A DNA stretch of 64,000 nt from NCBI RefSeq assembly GCF_002807055.1, contig NZ_NIXN01000001.1, positions 1,054,001 through 1,118,000 on the forward strand, given 5' to 3'. The stretch comes from Confluentibacter citreus (GTDB lineage: Bacteria; Bacteroidota; Bacteroidia; Flavobacteriales; Flavobacteriaceae). Positions 1 through 8,769 of this stretch are shown piece after piece (within the stretch, counting starts at the first letter, position 1; every line of letters begins with the position of its first letter). Below the pieces are notes generated by a model, which worked only from the letters and a program-made list of their open reading frames with translations, was not told the origin of the DNA and ran no database searches. The translations under genes were made by a program, and so were the position numbers.

Positions 1-2
1 GC

Positions 3-644
3 ACTGTTCAAAATGTGCTTAACCTCAATAATTTGATAAGAAATAATACTAGTGGTGATTTAGGGGCTTTGGCATTGACTACTCAAAAATATTATAGAAT
101 TAGTGGTGGTTCGGTTCAGTTAGAAGGTGTTAAAAGTGATGTACAAGTTCCTGATAAATTCAGTTTTATTGAGGTTGGTGAAAAAGATAAATCAAATGCC
201 TTACCTTGGGATGAAATAGATTCAGCTGAGTATACTACATGGGATAATCATTTTGATTACCAAGAAACCATTAAAAGAAGTAACGAGCGCATGGCTAAAA
301 ATACACAATTAAAACTTATTGAAGACAACGCTAGATGGGTGAAAAGTCAAATTGATGAAACCGTTTATCCTTTGAATTATACCAAGTATAAAGAGAAATT
401 AACTTTAAGGGATGAGGAATCAAAACGTTTTGATGAGATGACCAAGTATCAAACTAATTTAACGTTTGAATCCCCAGCTTATGAAAAAGAATTATTTAAT
501 AATGATATAAATAGCCTAAAAGAATTACGTGACAGATGGCACGCTAATTTAAGTCAAGATGTGTATATTGAAGAGGCTTTAAACGTACTTCAAGACTTGA
601 AAACATCATATAATATCAAAAAAGTAGCTAAAGTACAAGAATAG
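3..644 (+). CDS. prc: Tail-specific (Prc-type) S41 protease, C-terminal part only
   Basis: The reading frame is open from the first bases of the window, so the gene starts outside it; a GTG at 15 is internal. The visible part holds the end of the S41 catalytic domain (LGALALTTQKYYRISGGS, about residues 18-35 of the fragment), then V-x-P-D and NALPWD motifs and a charged helical tail. This matches the C-terminal region of Prc/Tsp periplasmic proteases, which degrade or trim envelope proteins from the C-terminus. The Ser/Lys catalytic residues lie upstream and are not visible. The stop is 7 bp before the next gene, so co-transcription with the permease is likely. Identification as Prc rather than the shorter CtpA type rests on the long post-catalytic tail. 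Confidence 0.85.
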   Translation, partial: TVQNVLNLNNLIRNNTSGDLGALALTTQKYYRISGGSVQLEGVKSDVQVPDKFSFIEVGEKDKSNALPWDEIDSAEYTTWDNHFDYQETIKRSNERMAKNTQLKLIEDNARWVKSQIDETVYPLNYTKYKEKLTLRDEESKRFDEMTKYQTNLTFESPAYEKELFNNDINSLKELRDRWHANLSQDVYIEEALNVLQDLKTSYNIKKVAKVQE

Positions 645-651
645 CTAAAAC

Positions 652-1746
652 ATGAGTCATACATCTCACTCATTAAAACAATTAGCGCTCCAAAAGTTTA
701 AAAAAAACTTTTGGGGCGTTTTTAGTTTTTACTTTATTGTTTTGATTGGTCTGGTTTCTATATTTGCGTATGTGATGGCTCCAGATAATTCGCAATATGC
801 CAATCAAATGCATTTGTCTATTCATTCCAAAAAACCTGGGTTCGCAGTCTCTATGCTCACGATTCCTTCTGGAATGGATTTGAACCAAAATATTTTTGAT
901 AAGATTTTTTTCGGAAAAAAAAATACAGATACAGAAATTCCTATTACAAGTTTTATAATTACTAAAGATACTTTAACTTATACTGAATATGCATCCGATG
1001 GTTTAGAAGGTGTTGAAAAAAACATGTCTTTAAGTGCTTTTTTAAACAATAATCCCCAAGATTTCATAAAACAAAAAACATTTCTTTTTGGTACAGACAA
1101 ATATGGAAGAGACCTATTAAGTAGAGTACTTGTTGGTGCCAGGATTTCCTTTTTTATTGGGTTTGTAGCCGTATTTATATCTTTAGTAATCGGCATTTTT
1201 ATGGGGAGTGTTGCTGGATATTTTGGTGGTAAAATTGATGCTTTTATTATGTGGATAATAAATGTTACTTGGTCCATCCCAACGTTGCTATTGGTTATTG
1301 CCATAACATTAGCATTGGGTAAAGGTTTTTGGCAAGTATTTATAGCTGTGGGGCTGACCATGTGGGTTGAAGTAGCAAGAGTGGTTAGAGGCCAAATAAT
1401 TAGCGTCAAAGAAATGCAATATGTAACGGCTGCAAGGGCTTTAGGCTTTAACGATTTTAGAATTATAACCAAGCATATATTGCCTAATATCATGGCACCA
1501 GTCATCGTTATTTCAGCAGCTAATTTTGCCTCCGCTATTCTGGTGGAAAGCGGATTGAGTTTTTTAGGCATTGGGGCACAACCCCCAATGGCAAGTTGGG
1601 GCGCTATGATTAAAGATCATTATAATTATATCATTTTAGGAAAGCCTTTTTTGGCTATTATACCAGGACTATGCATTATGAGTTTGGTAATGGCATTTAT
1701 GCTGATTGGTAATGCACTTCGTGATGCATTGGATGTGAAAGGGTAA
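652..1746 (+). CDS. ABC transporter permease, OppC/DppC family
   Basis: A 364-residue inner-membrane permease. One membrane helix (about residues 24-42) is followed by a periplasmic stretch of roughly 100 residues, then the family signature FGTDKYGRDLLSRVLVGAR and five further hydrophobic segments. The cytoplasmic EAA loop that contacts the ATPase is visible as AARALGFNDFRIITKHILPN. OppC/DppC proteins form the channel for oligopeptide or nickel import together with an OppB partner and ATPases. Neither partner is in the window, so this gene stands apart from a full transporter operon. The enlarged periplasmic loop before the FGTD motif makes the protein longer than typical enterobacterial OppC (about 300 residues). 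The substrate cannot be read from sequence. Confidence 0.88.
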   Translation: MSHTSHSLKQLALQKFKKNFWGVFSFYFIVLIGLVSIFAYVMAPDNSQYANQMHLSIHSKKPGFAVSMLTIPSGMDLNQNIFDKIFFGKKNTDTEIPITSFIITKDTLTYTEYASDGLEGVEKNMSLSAFLNNNPQDFIKQKTFLFGTDKYGRDLLSRVLVGARISFFIGFVAVFISLVIGIFMGSVAGYFGGKIDAFIMWIINVTWSIPTLLLVIAITLALGKGFWQVFIAVGLTMWVEVARVVRGQIISVKEMQYVTAARALGFNDFRIITKHILPNIMAPVIVISAANFASAILVESGLSFLGIGAQPPMASWGAMIKDHYNYIILGKPFLAIIPGLCIMSLVMAFMLIGNALRDALDVKG

Positions 1747-1778
1747 GGCTCTAGTATTATTTACATGATGCCAAATAA

Positions 1779-1808
1779 TTGGTATTCTTTTGTTTATTAT
1801 TATATTTG
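1779..1808 (+). promoter_or_regulatory. Bacteroidota-type promoter for the carboxylesterase gene
   Basis: A TTG (1779-1781), a 19-bp spacer and TATATTTG (1801-1808) match the Bacteroidota -33/-7 consensus TTG-N17-23-TAnnTTTG. The ATG at 1841 follows about 30 bp after the predicted transcription start. This argues that the esterase is transcribed separately from the permease. Confidence 0.7.
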
Positions 1809-1840
1809 ATTGACCACAATTTTAAACTAATCTAACTATT

Positions 1841-3265
1841 ATGAAAAAATCAGTGTTCCTTTTTTTAACAGTTTTATCATTGGCATTTGTTTCATGCAAG
1901 GAAAAAACTGATCCAAATCCTGTATTAACTATTGAAGGCGGTCAAATTCAAGGCGTGCCAACACCAACCGAAGGTATTGTTGCCTACAAGGGAATTCCGT
2001 TTGCTGCGCCCCCAGTAGGTGATTTGCGTTGGAAAGAACCTCAACCTATTCTTCCATGGGAGGGCGTGAAAGTAGCAGATGCTTATGGCGATGCCGCTTC
2101 ACAACTCACATGGGATCCTGAAAGTTTTTATGGCAAAGAATGGCAAGCTAGCGGTTCTGTGCCATTTAGTGAGGATTGTCTTTATCTAAATGTTTGGACA
2201 CCAGCTGCAGGTAAATTGGATGAGAAACTTCCGGTGGCGATGTGGATACATGGCGGTGGATACCGTGAAGGTTTTGCTTTTGAACCAGAAATGGATGGAG
2301 GCGAAGACTGGGCATCTCGTGGTGTAATTCTAGTAACTGTTACGTATCGTCTTGGTGTTATGGGATTTTTTTCGCATCCACTTTTATCGGCTGAAAGTCC
2401 GAATGGGGTATCTGGCAATTATGGACTTATGGATCAGGCTGCGGCATTAAAATGGATTAATAAAAATATTGCACAGTTTGGCGGCGATCCAAATAACATA
2501 ACCATATTTGGTCAGAGTGCAGGTGCAGGAAGTGTACAGTCGTTATGTGCGTCACCTCAGTCTAAAAACTTAATAAGTAAAGCGATTAGTATGAGTGGTG
2601 GTGGTTTAGGTTCTAGACCAGGTACGCCTCTTGATACAGCTCAAGTGAATAACAAAAAATTAATGGACTTTTTTGAAAAAACAACGTTGGACGACATGCG
2701 TAAGTTGTCTTTTGATGAACTTATAGAAATGTCGCAAAAATATGCTGATACCACAAAAACCCGTGTTGGTTGGAGCCCCGTTATTGATGGCTATTTCTTA
2801 AATAATACATTTTCTGATGAAGCATTGGCTAAAAATATACCAGACATCCCTTATATGATTGGTTTTACTTCTAATGATTTAAGCGATATGACCAAGCCAG
2901 TAAATGATTTTGCTGCTTTAAGAGCAGAACAAAGTAGCAAACCTACTTATGCTTATTTATTTCAACGCCAATTACCGGGAGACGAAAGTGGCGCTTTCCA
3001 CTCAGCCGATTTATGGTATGTATTCCATTCTTTAAAGCACAGTTGGAGACCTTTTACTGCAGGCGATGAGGCATTAAGTAATCAAATAGTAGATTACTGG
3101 ACTAATTTTGCCAAGTTTGGAGACCCAAATGGTAAAGACAGTGGAGCATGGAAACCTTATACCAAAGAAAATCCTGAATTTATGATATTGGATGCAAATA
3201 GTGATAAAGCGGACTTAAAAATGTCAGCGACTCCAGAATTTAAAGGAAATAAGTTAAGAAGGTAA
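1841..3265 (+). CDS. Type-B carboxylesterase lipoprotein
   Basis: A 474-residue alpha/beta-hydrolase of the carboxylesterase type-B family. The N-terminus is a lipoprotein signal ending at Cys19 (LSLAFVSC), so the enzyme is probably anchored in the periplasm or on the outer membrane. Family motifs are the oxyanion-hole region HGGGY, EDCLYLNVWTP, and the nucleophile elbow GQSAGAGS with Ser226. The acid position, usually Glu in a D-E-G motif, reads Asp here (SNDLSD), and the catalytic His lies in GAFHSAD near residue 390. These enzymes hydrolyse ester bonds, and the substrate is unknown. A second, distinct member lies at 22802-24355. It has its own promoter and a terminator shared with engB. 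Confidence 0.9.
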   Translation: MKKSVFLFLTVLSLAFVSCKEKTDPNPVLTIEGGQIQGVPTPTEGIVAYKGIPFAAPPVGDLRWKEPQPILPWEGVKVADAYGDAASQLTWDPESFYGKEWQASGSVPFSEDCLYLNVWTPAAGKLDEKLPVAMWIHGGGYREGFAFEPEMDGGEDWASRGVILVTVTYRLGVMGFFSHPLLSAESPNGVSGNYGLMDQAAALKWINKNIAQFGGDPNNITIFGQSAGAGSVQSLCASPQSKNLISKAISMSGGGLGSRPGTPLDTAQVNNKKLMDFFEKTTLDDMRKLSFDELIEMSQKYADTTKTRVGWSPVIDGYFLNNTFSDEALAKNIPDIPYMIGFTSNDLSDMTKPVNDFAALRAEQSSKPTYAYLFQRQLPGDESGAFHSADLWYVFHSLKHSWRPFTAGDEALSNQIVDYWTNFAKFGDPNGKDSGAWKPYTKENPEFMILDANSDKADLKMSATPEFKGNKLRR

Positions 3266-3280
3266 TATAATTAATAAAAA

Positions 3281-3330
3281 AAAGAATGAAGGTTATACCC
3301 ACAAAAAGTATCACCTTCATTTATTTTAAG
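3281..3330. terminator. Bidirectional intrinsic terminator between carboxylesterase and engB
   Basis: An inverted repeat AATGAAGGT (3285-3293) / ACCTTCATT (3313-3321) with a 19-nt loop is preceded by an A-run and followed by T-rich sequence. It sits between two converging genes and can serve both. Confidence 0.7.
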
Positions 3331-3341
3331 TAATTCAAAAT

Positions 3342-3947
3342 TTAATGGAGTTTCATATTTCCATTCAGCGAATCAATATAATTTAAAACAGCATCTTTGC
3401 CTATATCATTCGTTGCGGAGGTTATAAAGTAATTGGGCATGTCTTCCCAAGTTTCCAATAAAATCGTTTTATAGGCGACTACATGGTTTTCAATTGCTTG
3501 TGGTTTTAGTTTGTCGGCTTTAGTGAAAATAATAGAAAATGGAACACCGTTTTCGCCAAGCCATTGCATAAATTCTAAATCAATTGTTTGGGGCTCGTGC
3601 CTGATATCAACCAAGACAAAGGCAGATACCAATTGTTCCCGCAAACCAAAATATTGGGTAATAAATTTTTGAAATGTTTTTTTAGACGACTTGGAAACAC
3701 GCGCATAACCATAGCCAGGTAAGTCAACCAAATGCCAGTTTTTATTAATTAAAAAGTGATTTATTAATTGTGTTTTTCCGGGTCTGCCAGACGTTTTTGC
3801 TAAACTCTTTTTGTTGGTAAGCATGTTTATTAGCGACGATTTGCCCACATTACTTCTGCCAATAAATGCGTATTCGGGCAGCAACGCCTTTGGGCATTTG
3901 GCAACATCAGAGTTGCTAATAACAAATTCAGCAGATTTAATATCCAT
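3342..3947 (-). CDS. engB: Ribosome-biogenesis GTPase EngB/YsxC
   Basis: A 201-residue TRAFAC GTPase. The G1 P-loop GRSNVGKS is at residues 30-37, the switch region carries GRPGKTQ, G3 is DLPGYGYA and G4 is FTKADK. This order and the length (about 200 residues) fit EngB/YihA/YsxC, which assists maturation of the 50S ribosomal subunit and is essential in many bacteria. It follows the alpha/beta-hydrolase gene on the same strand with a 50-bp gap, so the two probably share the promoter at 4789-4817. Start is the ATG giving MDIKSAEFV, typical for flavobacterial EngB. Confidence 0.96.
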   Translation of the reverse strand: MDIKSAEFVISNSDVAKCPKALLPEYAFIGRSNVGKSSLINMLTNKKSLAKTSGRPGKTQLINHFLINKNWHLVDLPGYGYARVSKSSKKTFQKFITQYFGLREQLVSAFVLVDIRHEPQTIDLEFMQWLGENGVPFSIIFTKADKLKPQAIENHVVAYKTILLETWEDMPNYFITSATNDIGKDAVLNYIDSLNGNMKLH

Positions 3948-3997
3948 GATTATATAATTTGTGTTTGGTAGTTGAGGTTATCTAAATTTTAGATTTT

Positions 3998-4762
3998 TTA
4001 ATACCCTCTTTTTTGCAACCAACCATCAAGAATTTGGTTAAATTCATCAGGATGTTCCATCATGGCGGCATGCCCACATTTGTCTATCCAAAATAAGTCC
4101 GAATCTGGTAACAAACCGTGAAATTCTTCGGCAACTTCAGGAGGTGTTACATTATCATTTTTCCCCCAAATGATACAGGTGGGAATTGTCATTTTGGGTA
4201 AATCTTTAGCCATATTATGCCTTATGGCACTTTTGGCAATGGCTAAAGTTTTGATCAATTTATTTCTGTCATTTACGGTTTCGTAAACTTCATCAACAAT
4301 TTCTTTTGTGGCTATAGCAGGATCATAAAAGACATTTTGGGCTTTCTTTTTTATAACCTCATAATCGCTTCTTTTAGTATAGCCACCACCCATTGCGCTT
4401 TCGTAAAGCCCTGAACTTCCTGTGATTATAAGAGCTTTTACTTTTTCTGGATATAATTTTGTATGATATAGTCCAATGTGGCCTCCTAATGAATTCCCTA
4501 ATAAAATGACTTTGTTGAATCCTTTGAATTCAATAAAGTCATGTAAGTATTTGGCAAAGCTTTTTACATTGGTTTTTAGCAAAGATTGAGTATAAATAGG
4601 CAATTCGGGTATAATAACTTGATAGCCTTTTGTGCTAAAAAATTTTATAACAGAATCAAAATTACTTAAACCACCCATAAGGCCGTGTAAAACAATTATG
4701 GGAGTGCCTTCTCCAGCTTCAATATAGCTGTAATTTTTTTCTTTTTTTAAACGATGCGTCAA
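3998..4762 (-). CDS. Alpha/beta-fold hydrolase
   Basis: A 254-residue cytoplasmic alpha/beta-hydrolase without a signal peptide. HGLMGGL near residue 25 forms the oxyanion loop, GNSLGGH near residue 93 is the nucleophile elbow, and the acid and base are likely in IIWGKNDNVTPP and CGHAAMMEHP. The fold is clear but the substrate is not; C-C hydrolases, esterases and epoxide hydrolases all look like this. The frame begins at TTG (4762); no ATG is available upstream within the frame. It lies head to head with mraZ, separated by about 290 bp, and upstream of engB. Confidence 0.85.
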   Translation of the reverse strand: MTHRLKKEKNYSYIEAGEGTPIIVLHGLMGGLSNFDSVIKFFSTKGYQVIIPELPIYTQSLLKTNVKSFAKYLHDFIEFKGFNKVILLGNSLGGHIGLYHTKLYPEKVKALIITGSSGLYESAMGGGYTKRSDYEVIKKKAQNVFYDPAIATKEIVDEVYETVNDRNKLIKTLAIAKSAIRHNMAKDLPKMTIPTCIIWGKNDNVTPPEVAEEFHGLLPDSDLFWIDKCGHAAMMEHPDEFNQILDGWLQKRGY

Positions 4763-4788
4763 AATATTTAGTCCTTTTCGTTAAAAAA

Positions 4789-4817
4789 CAAATATAGTTA
4801 TTTCATTCATATTTCAA
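4789..4817 (-). promoter_or_regulatory. Promoter for the hydrolase-engB pair
   Basis: Read on the minus strand, TTG (4817-4815), an 18-bp spacer and TATATTTG (4796-4789) match the Bacteroidota consensus. The predicted transcription start is about 20 bp upstream of the TTG start codon at 4762. Confidence 0.65.
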
Positions 4818-4975
4818 CAAGTTTAATTGATTCTCAAAAAAATACTTCAAAGAGATATTAACAATTGATTTCAGTAAAAAAAATTAATAATCTAATAAAT
4901 TGACACTAAAGAGCATAGTGGTGTTTTGGGCTTATTTATATCGGTAAAAAGAAGGTTAACATAAAAATTATTAAC

Positions 4976-5002
4976 AAAGTGGGGTAAAGTGGTAAAATGT
5001 GG
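4976..5002 (+). promoter_or_regulatory. Three MraZ-type operator boxes
   Basis: AAAGTGG (4976-4982), AAAGTGG (4986-4992) and AATGTGG (4996-5002) are spaced by exactly 3 nt, giving a 10-bp period, one helical turn. This is the architecture known for MraZ operators in mollicutes (AAAGTG[G/T] repeats with N3 spacers). The array covers the place where a -33 element would lie for the -7 box at 5015-5022, so binding should compete with RNA polymerase. Confidence 0.75.
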
Positions 5003-5014
5003 TAAAATTTTCGA

Positions 5015-5022
5015 TATATTTG
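5015..5022 (+). promoter_or_regulatory. -7 element of the dcw-cluster promoter
   Basis: TATATTTG fits TAnnTTTG. No TTG is found 17-23 bp upstream, where the MraZ boxes lie instead. The predicted start is near 5027, about 28 bp before the mraZ start codon. Confidence 0.6.
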
Positions 5023-5054
5023 AAACTTAAACCCTAAAAAGGAAAAGAAACGGT

Positions 5055-5525
5055 TTGAATTCATTAATAGGTACATACGATTGTAAAGTAGATATCAAAG
5101 GGCGACTTATGTTGCCTTCTGGCATTAAAAAGCAATTGTCGTCTATTTTAGAAAACGGATTTGTACTTAGGCGGTCGGTTTTTCAGCCGTGTTTAGAGTT
5201 GTATCCCATGGAAGAATGGCAACTTTTAATGCAGAAAATGAACAAGCTGAACAAGTTTAAAAAAAAGAACAACGATTTTATCCGTCGATTCAGTGCTGGT
5301 GCTAAAATTGTTGAGATTGATGCGAATGGGCGTTTGCTCATCCCTAAAGACCTAACGGTTTTCGCTGGTATAACAAAAGATGTTGTGATTTCACCTTCAA
5401 TAAACATTATTGAGATTTGGGATAAAGACAAGTATGAACAAGCTATTGACGATGCGACTGGAGATTTCGCTGATTTAGCTGAAGAAGTAATGGGACAAGA
5501 TGATGACGATCATGGAATATCATAA
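5055..5525 (+). CDS. mraZ: Transcriptional regulator MraZ
   Basis: First gene of the dcw cluster. MraZ is an AbrB-fold DNA-binding protein that forms rings and represses its own operon. Two tandem AbrB/SpoVT-like halves are visible: YDCKVDIKGRLMLP (about residues 8-21) and VEIDANGRLLIPKDL (about residues 86-100). At 156 residues it is near the family length, with an acidic C-terminal tail. The start is TTG at 5055, chosen because the conserved NSLIGTYDCK begins there and no other start is in frame upstream; a purine-rich stretch (AAAAAGGAAAAGAAA) precedes it. It overlaps rsmH by 14 bp. Operator boxes lie at 4976-5002. Confidence 0.96.
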   Translation: MNSLIGTYDCKVDIKGRLMLPSGIKKQLSSILENGFVLRRSVFQPCLELYPMEEWQLLMQKMNKLNKFKKKNNDFIRRFSAGAKIVEIDANGRLLIPKDLTVFAGITKDVVISPSINIIEIWDKDKYEQAIDDATGDFADLAEEVMGQDDDDHGIS

Positions 5526-6408
5526 CCCTGTTTTACTTAAAGAAACCGTTGATGGGTTAAACATTAAAGAAGATGGTATCTATGTAGATGTCACTTTTGG
5601 TGGTGGCGGACATAGCAAGGAAATATTAAAACGGCTTGGCGAGCATGGACGATTATTTGCTTTTGATCAAGACGAAGACGCTCTTAAAAATACGATAGAC
5701 GACAGTAGATTTAAACTGATACATGAAAATTTTAGATACATAAAACGGTTTCTGAAGTTTTATAGAGTCAATAAAGTGGATGGTATTTTAGCTGATTTTG
5801 GGGTTTCATCTCATCAATTTGATGTGGCGGAACGCGGATTTTCAACCCGTTTTGAAGCAGATTTAGATATGAGGATGAATCAAAAAAACACGTTGTCAGC
5901 TTATAATGTGATCAATGATTACGAAGAGCAGAAGCTGAAACAAGTTTTTTGGCAATATGGTGAGTTAAGAGCTGCGCCCGCTATGGCAAAACTTATTGTG
6001 GAACATAGAACTACGGAAAAAATAGTAACGAGTACCCAACTTAAAGACGTTCTTAAAAAGTTTTTACCGCCAAAAAATGAGAATAAAGTGTTGGCTCAAA
6101 TTTATCAGGCGATTAGAATTGAGGTAAATCAGGAAATAGAGGCTTTAAAAGAGTTTTTAGAACAAACGCCAGACTTGTTAAATCCTGGAGGACGGTTAAG
6201 TCTTATTTCTTACCACTCTTTAGAAGATAGATTGGTAAAACGGTTTATAAGAAACGGCTTGTTTGAAGGAGAGCCAGATCGTGATGTATTTGGGAAATTT
6301 GAAGTGCCATTAAAAAAAATAAATTGCTTAATGGTGCCCTCAAAAGAAGAAATAAAAAATAATAACAGAGCTAGAAGTGCCAAACTTCGTATTGCTGAAA
6401 AATTATAA
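5512..6408 (+). CDS. rsmH: 16S rRNA (cytosine-1402-N4)-methyltransferase RsmH
   Basis: RsmH (MraW) transfers a methyl group from SAM to the N4 of C1402 in 16S rRNA. The SAM-binding loop DVTFGGGGHS, the motif ADFGVSSHQ, and the late motif SYHSLEDRLVKRF are all present. With the ATG at 5512 (MEYHNPVLL) the protein has 298 residues, the usual length. Upstream ATGs at 5500 and 5503 are in frame, but the conserved N-terminus begins at 5512. The start lies inside mraZ, which suggests translational coupling. Confidence 0.96.
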   Translation: MEYHNPVLLKETVDGLNIKEDGIYVDVTFGGGGHSKEILKRLGEHGRLFAFDQDEDALKNTIDDSRFKLIHENFRYIKRFLKFYRVNKVDGILADFGVSSHQFDVAERGFSTRFEADLDMRMNQKNTLSAYNVINDYEEQKLKQVFWQYGELRAAPAMAKLIVEHRTTEKIVTSTQLKDVLKKFLPPKNENKVLAQIYQAIRIEVNQEIEALKEFLEQTPDLLNPGGRLSLISYHSLEDRLVKRFIRNGLFEGEPDRDVFGKFEVPLKKINCLMVPSKEEIKNNNRARSAKLRIAEKL

Positions 6409-6431
6409 TACGTCTAAGTTTTATAGTGCGA

Positions 6432-6749
6432 ATGAAAAAAAACATCTATAGCATATTAAAAGGAACATTTCTAGTTAATGATGACTCTTTTAAGAATTGG
6501 CGTTTTATCATTTTTATTTCGGGTTTAGCACTAATTATGATTGCAAGTTCCCACAGTGCTGATAAAAAGGTGTATAAGATTGCTCGGTTGAACAATGAAG
6601 CAAAAGAAATGCGTTCGGCTTTTGTAGATGGCAGGTCGAAATTGATGCGGTTGAAAATGGAGTCAGAGATCGCTAATAAAATGAAAGAAAAAGGCCTATC
6701 TCAATCTGTGATTCCACCAAAAAAAATAAAAGTTAAATCCCAAAATTAA
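6432..6749 (+). CDS. ftsL: FtsL-like division protein
   Basis: A 105-residue bitopic membrane protein between rsmH and ftsI, the standard ftsL position. It has a cytoplasmic N-terminus, one membrane helix (FIIFISGLALIMIASS, about residues 25-40) and a periplasmic coiled-coil stretch rich in Lys, Glu and Leu. FtsL is a structural partner of the FtsQ-L-B complex that activates septal peptidoglycan synthesis. Sequence conservation in this family is poor, so the call rests mainly on position and topology. ATG at 6432 is preferred to the GTG at 6426. Confidence 0.85.
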   Translation: MKKNIYSILKGTFLVNDDSFKNWRFIIFISGLALIMIASSHSADKKVYKIARLNNEAKEMRSAFVDGRSKLMRLKMESEIANKMKEKGLSQSVIPPKKIKVKSQN

Positions 6750-6759
6750 AGTTCAAAAG

Positions 6760-8769
6760 TTGGCAATAAACGAAAAGAACATATTAAACCGATTGTATTT
6801 TATAGCAGGATGTATGTTCATCTTCGGACTTGGTGTTGTTTTTAAATTAGTAAACATTCAATTTGTCGATGGTGATAAATATAGGGCATTGGCCAGTCAG
6901 CGCATCGTAAAGGATTTTGTGATTCCATCGAACAGAGGGAATTTATATTCAGTGGACGGGAATTTGCTGGCAACCTCAATTCCTAAGTACGACATCCGTT
7001 TTGATGCTATAACGCCATCTGCTAAAAATTTCGAAACCTATTTGAATCCATTAAGCGATTCGCTTTCTAAATATTCAGGCAAGCCTTCAGCATATTATAA
7101 AAATGAACTTAGAAAAGCTAGAGCCAATAAGAGTAGGTATTTTTTATTAGCTAGAAATATTAGTTATTCAGATTATATCCGTATCAGAAATTTTCCATTA
7201 TTAAACCTTGGTGCGTTTAGAGGTGGTCTAGTTGTAGAGCAAACCACAAAACGAGAACATCCTATGGGTGGTATTGCACAGCGTTCTATTGGCTATGAAC
7301 GGTTTGATGATGAAGGAAATGTAACTAGGGCAGGGATAGATGGTGCTTATGGCGTACAATATTTAAGAGGGAAAGATGGACGCAGAGCTAAACAACAAAT
7401 TGGTAAAGGCCAATGGAAGCCTATTAGTGATGCTAACGAAATTGAGCCACAAGATGGCTATGATGTATATACTACCATAAACATAAACATACAAGACATT
7501 GCGCATCATGCACTTTTGGAACAATTAGAAAAGTATAAAGCAGATCATGGTTGCGTGGTGGTTATGGAAACCAAAACAGGGGAAATTCGGGCCATTTCAA
7601 ATTTAGGGAGAAATAGTGATGGCTATTATTATGAACGGCGGAATTATGCCATAGGCGAAAGCCACGAATCGGGTTCTACATTCAAACTTATGGCACTTAC
7701 GGCGGCTTTAGAAGATAAAGTAGTAGATACCAGTGATGTGGTTGATACCGAGAAAGGAACTGTTTATTATTATGGATATCCTGTTAATGATTCAAATAAC
7801 CGTGGCTATGGTAAAATCACTCTCTCTGAAGCTTTCGAATTGTCATCCAACACAGGAATTGTAAAAGCCATTGATAAAGCATACCGAAATCAACCTGCAA
7901 AATTTGTTGACAGACTATATGCCATGAATTTAAATAATAGTTTAGGTATCCCTTTTATAGGAGAGCCTAAACCAATCATTCCAGATCCAAGGATTAAAAA
8001 TGGACGTTGGAGTGGTATTGCACTGCAATGGATGGCTTATGGTTATGGAGTATCATTTACTCCTTTGCAAACATTAACCTTTTACAATGCCATTGCTAAT
8101 GGAGGTGAAATGGTAAGGCCACAATTTTTAAAGGAAGTTAAGGAGTTCGATAAAACCATAGTGCCATTTAAAAAAGAGGTTATCAATAAACAAATTTGTT
8201 CTGAGGAAACTGTTGCAAAAGTGACACAATTACTTAAAAATGTCGTTGAAAAAGACCATGGAACAGGGCATCGATTGTATTCAGAGAATTTTTCTATGGC
8301 CGGTAAAACAGGAACTTGCCAAAAAGATTATGCGAAGAAGGATAAGTTAAGTTATATCTCATCTTTTGCTGGGTTCTTTCCTGCTGACAATCCCAAATAT
8401 TCTTGCATTGTAGTCATTCATGAACCAGATAAAAGTATTGGCTATTATGGAGCTGATGTGTCTGGGCCCGTATTCAAAAAAATAGCTCAAAAAATATTTA
8501 TAGATACGCCTATTGTTGATGAGGTGGAATCTTTGGAGGTGAAAAATGCCTCTGTGGAAGATGAATTTGAAAACTATTATGCAGCGGCACAAACATATAA
8601 AACCATCATGCCAAATGTGGTTGGTTTGCCAGCAATGGATGCCATTTCATTATTGGAAAACATGGGGCTTAAAGTACAGTTAACTGGTTCTGGAATTGTT
8701 AAAAAGCAGTCACTTACATCAGGGCAAAAAGTAAATAAAAATCAAACCGTTGTTTTAGAGGTATCATGA
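6760..8769 (+). CDS. ftsI: Septal transpeptidase FtsI (PBP3-type) with C-terminal PASTA domain
   Basis: A 669-residue class B penicillin-binding protein that cross-links septal peptidoglycan. An N-terminal membrane anchor (about residues 12-32) is followed by the dimerisation domain and the transpeptidase domain. The active-site motifs are S306-T-F-K309, S362-S-N364 and K516-T-G518. The C-terminal 60 residues form one PASTA domain (MPNVVGLPAMDAISLLENMG...), which E. coli FtsI lacks. The start is TTG at 6760. The stop overlaps the murE ATG (ATGA, 4 bp). Transcribed with the whole cluster. Confidence 0.95.
   Translation: MAINEKNILNRLYFIAGCMFIFGLGVVFKLVNIQFVDGDKYRALASQRIVKDFVIPSNRGNLYSVDGNLLATSIPKYDIRFDAITPSAKNFETYLNPLSDSLSKYSGKPSAYYKNELRKARANKSRYFLLARNISYSDYIRIRNFPLLNLGAFRGGLVVEQTTKREHPMGGIAQRSIGYERFDDEGNVTRAGIDGAYGVQYLRGKDGRRAKQQIGKGQWKPISDANEIEPQDGYDVYTTININIQDIAHHALLEQLEKYKADHGCVVVMETKTGEIRAISNLGRNSDGYYYERRNYAIGESHESGSTFKLMALTAALEDKVVDTSDVVDTEKGTVYYYGYPVNDSNNRGYGKITLSEAFELSSNTGIVKAIDKAYRNQPAKFVDRLYAMNLNNSLGIPFIGEPKPIIPDPRIKNGRWSGIALQWMAYGYGVSFTPLQTLTFYNAIANGGEMVRPQFLKEVKEFDKTIVPFKKEVINKQICSEETVAKVTQLLKNVVEKDHGTGHRLYSENFSMAGKTGTCQKDYAKKDKLSYISSFAGFFPADNPKYSCIVVIHEPDKSIGYYGADVSGPVFKKIAQKIFIDTPIVDEVESLEVKNASVEDEFENYYAAAQTYKTIMPNVVGLPAMDAISLLENMGLKVQLTGSGIVKKQSLTSGQKVNKNQTVVLEVS

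Noticed and set aside
978-1571. A 197-codon open frame on the minus strand inside the OppC-like permease gene
   Set aside because: Pure antisense shadow of a well-recognised gene, with no family resemblance and no ribosome-binding site.
5500-5511. ATG at 5500 or 5503 as the rsmH start
   Set aside because: The conserved RsmH N-terminus (YHNPVLL) begins right after the ATG at 5512; the earlier codons only read through the acidic tail region of mraZ.
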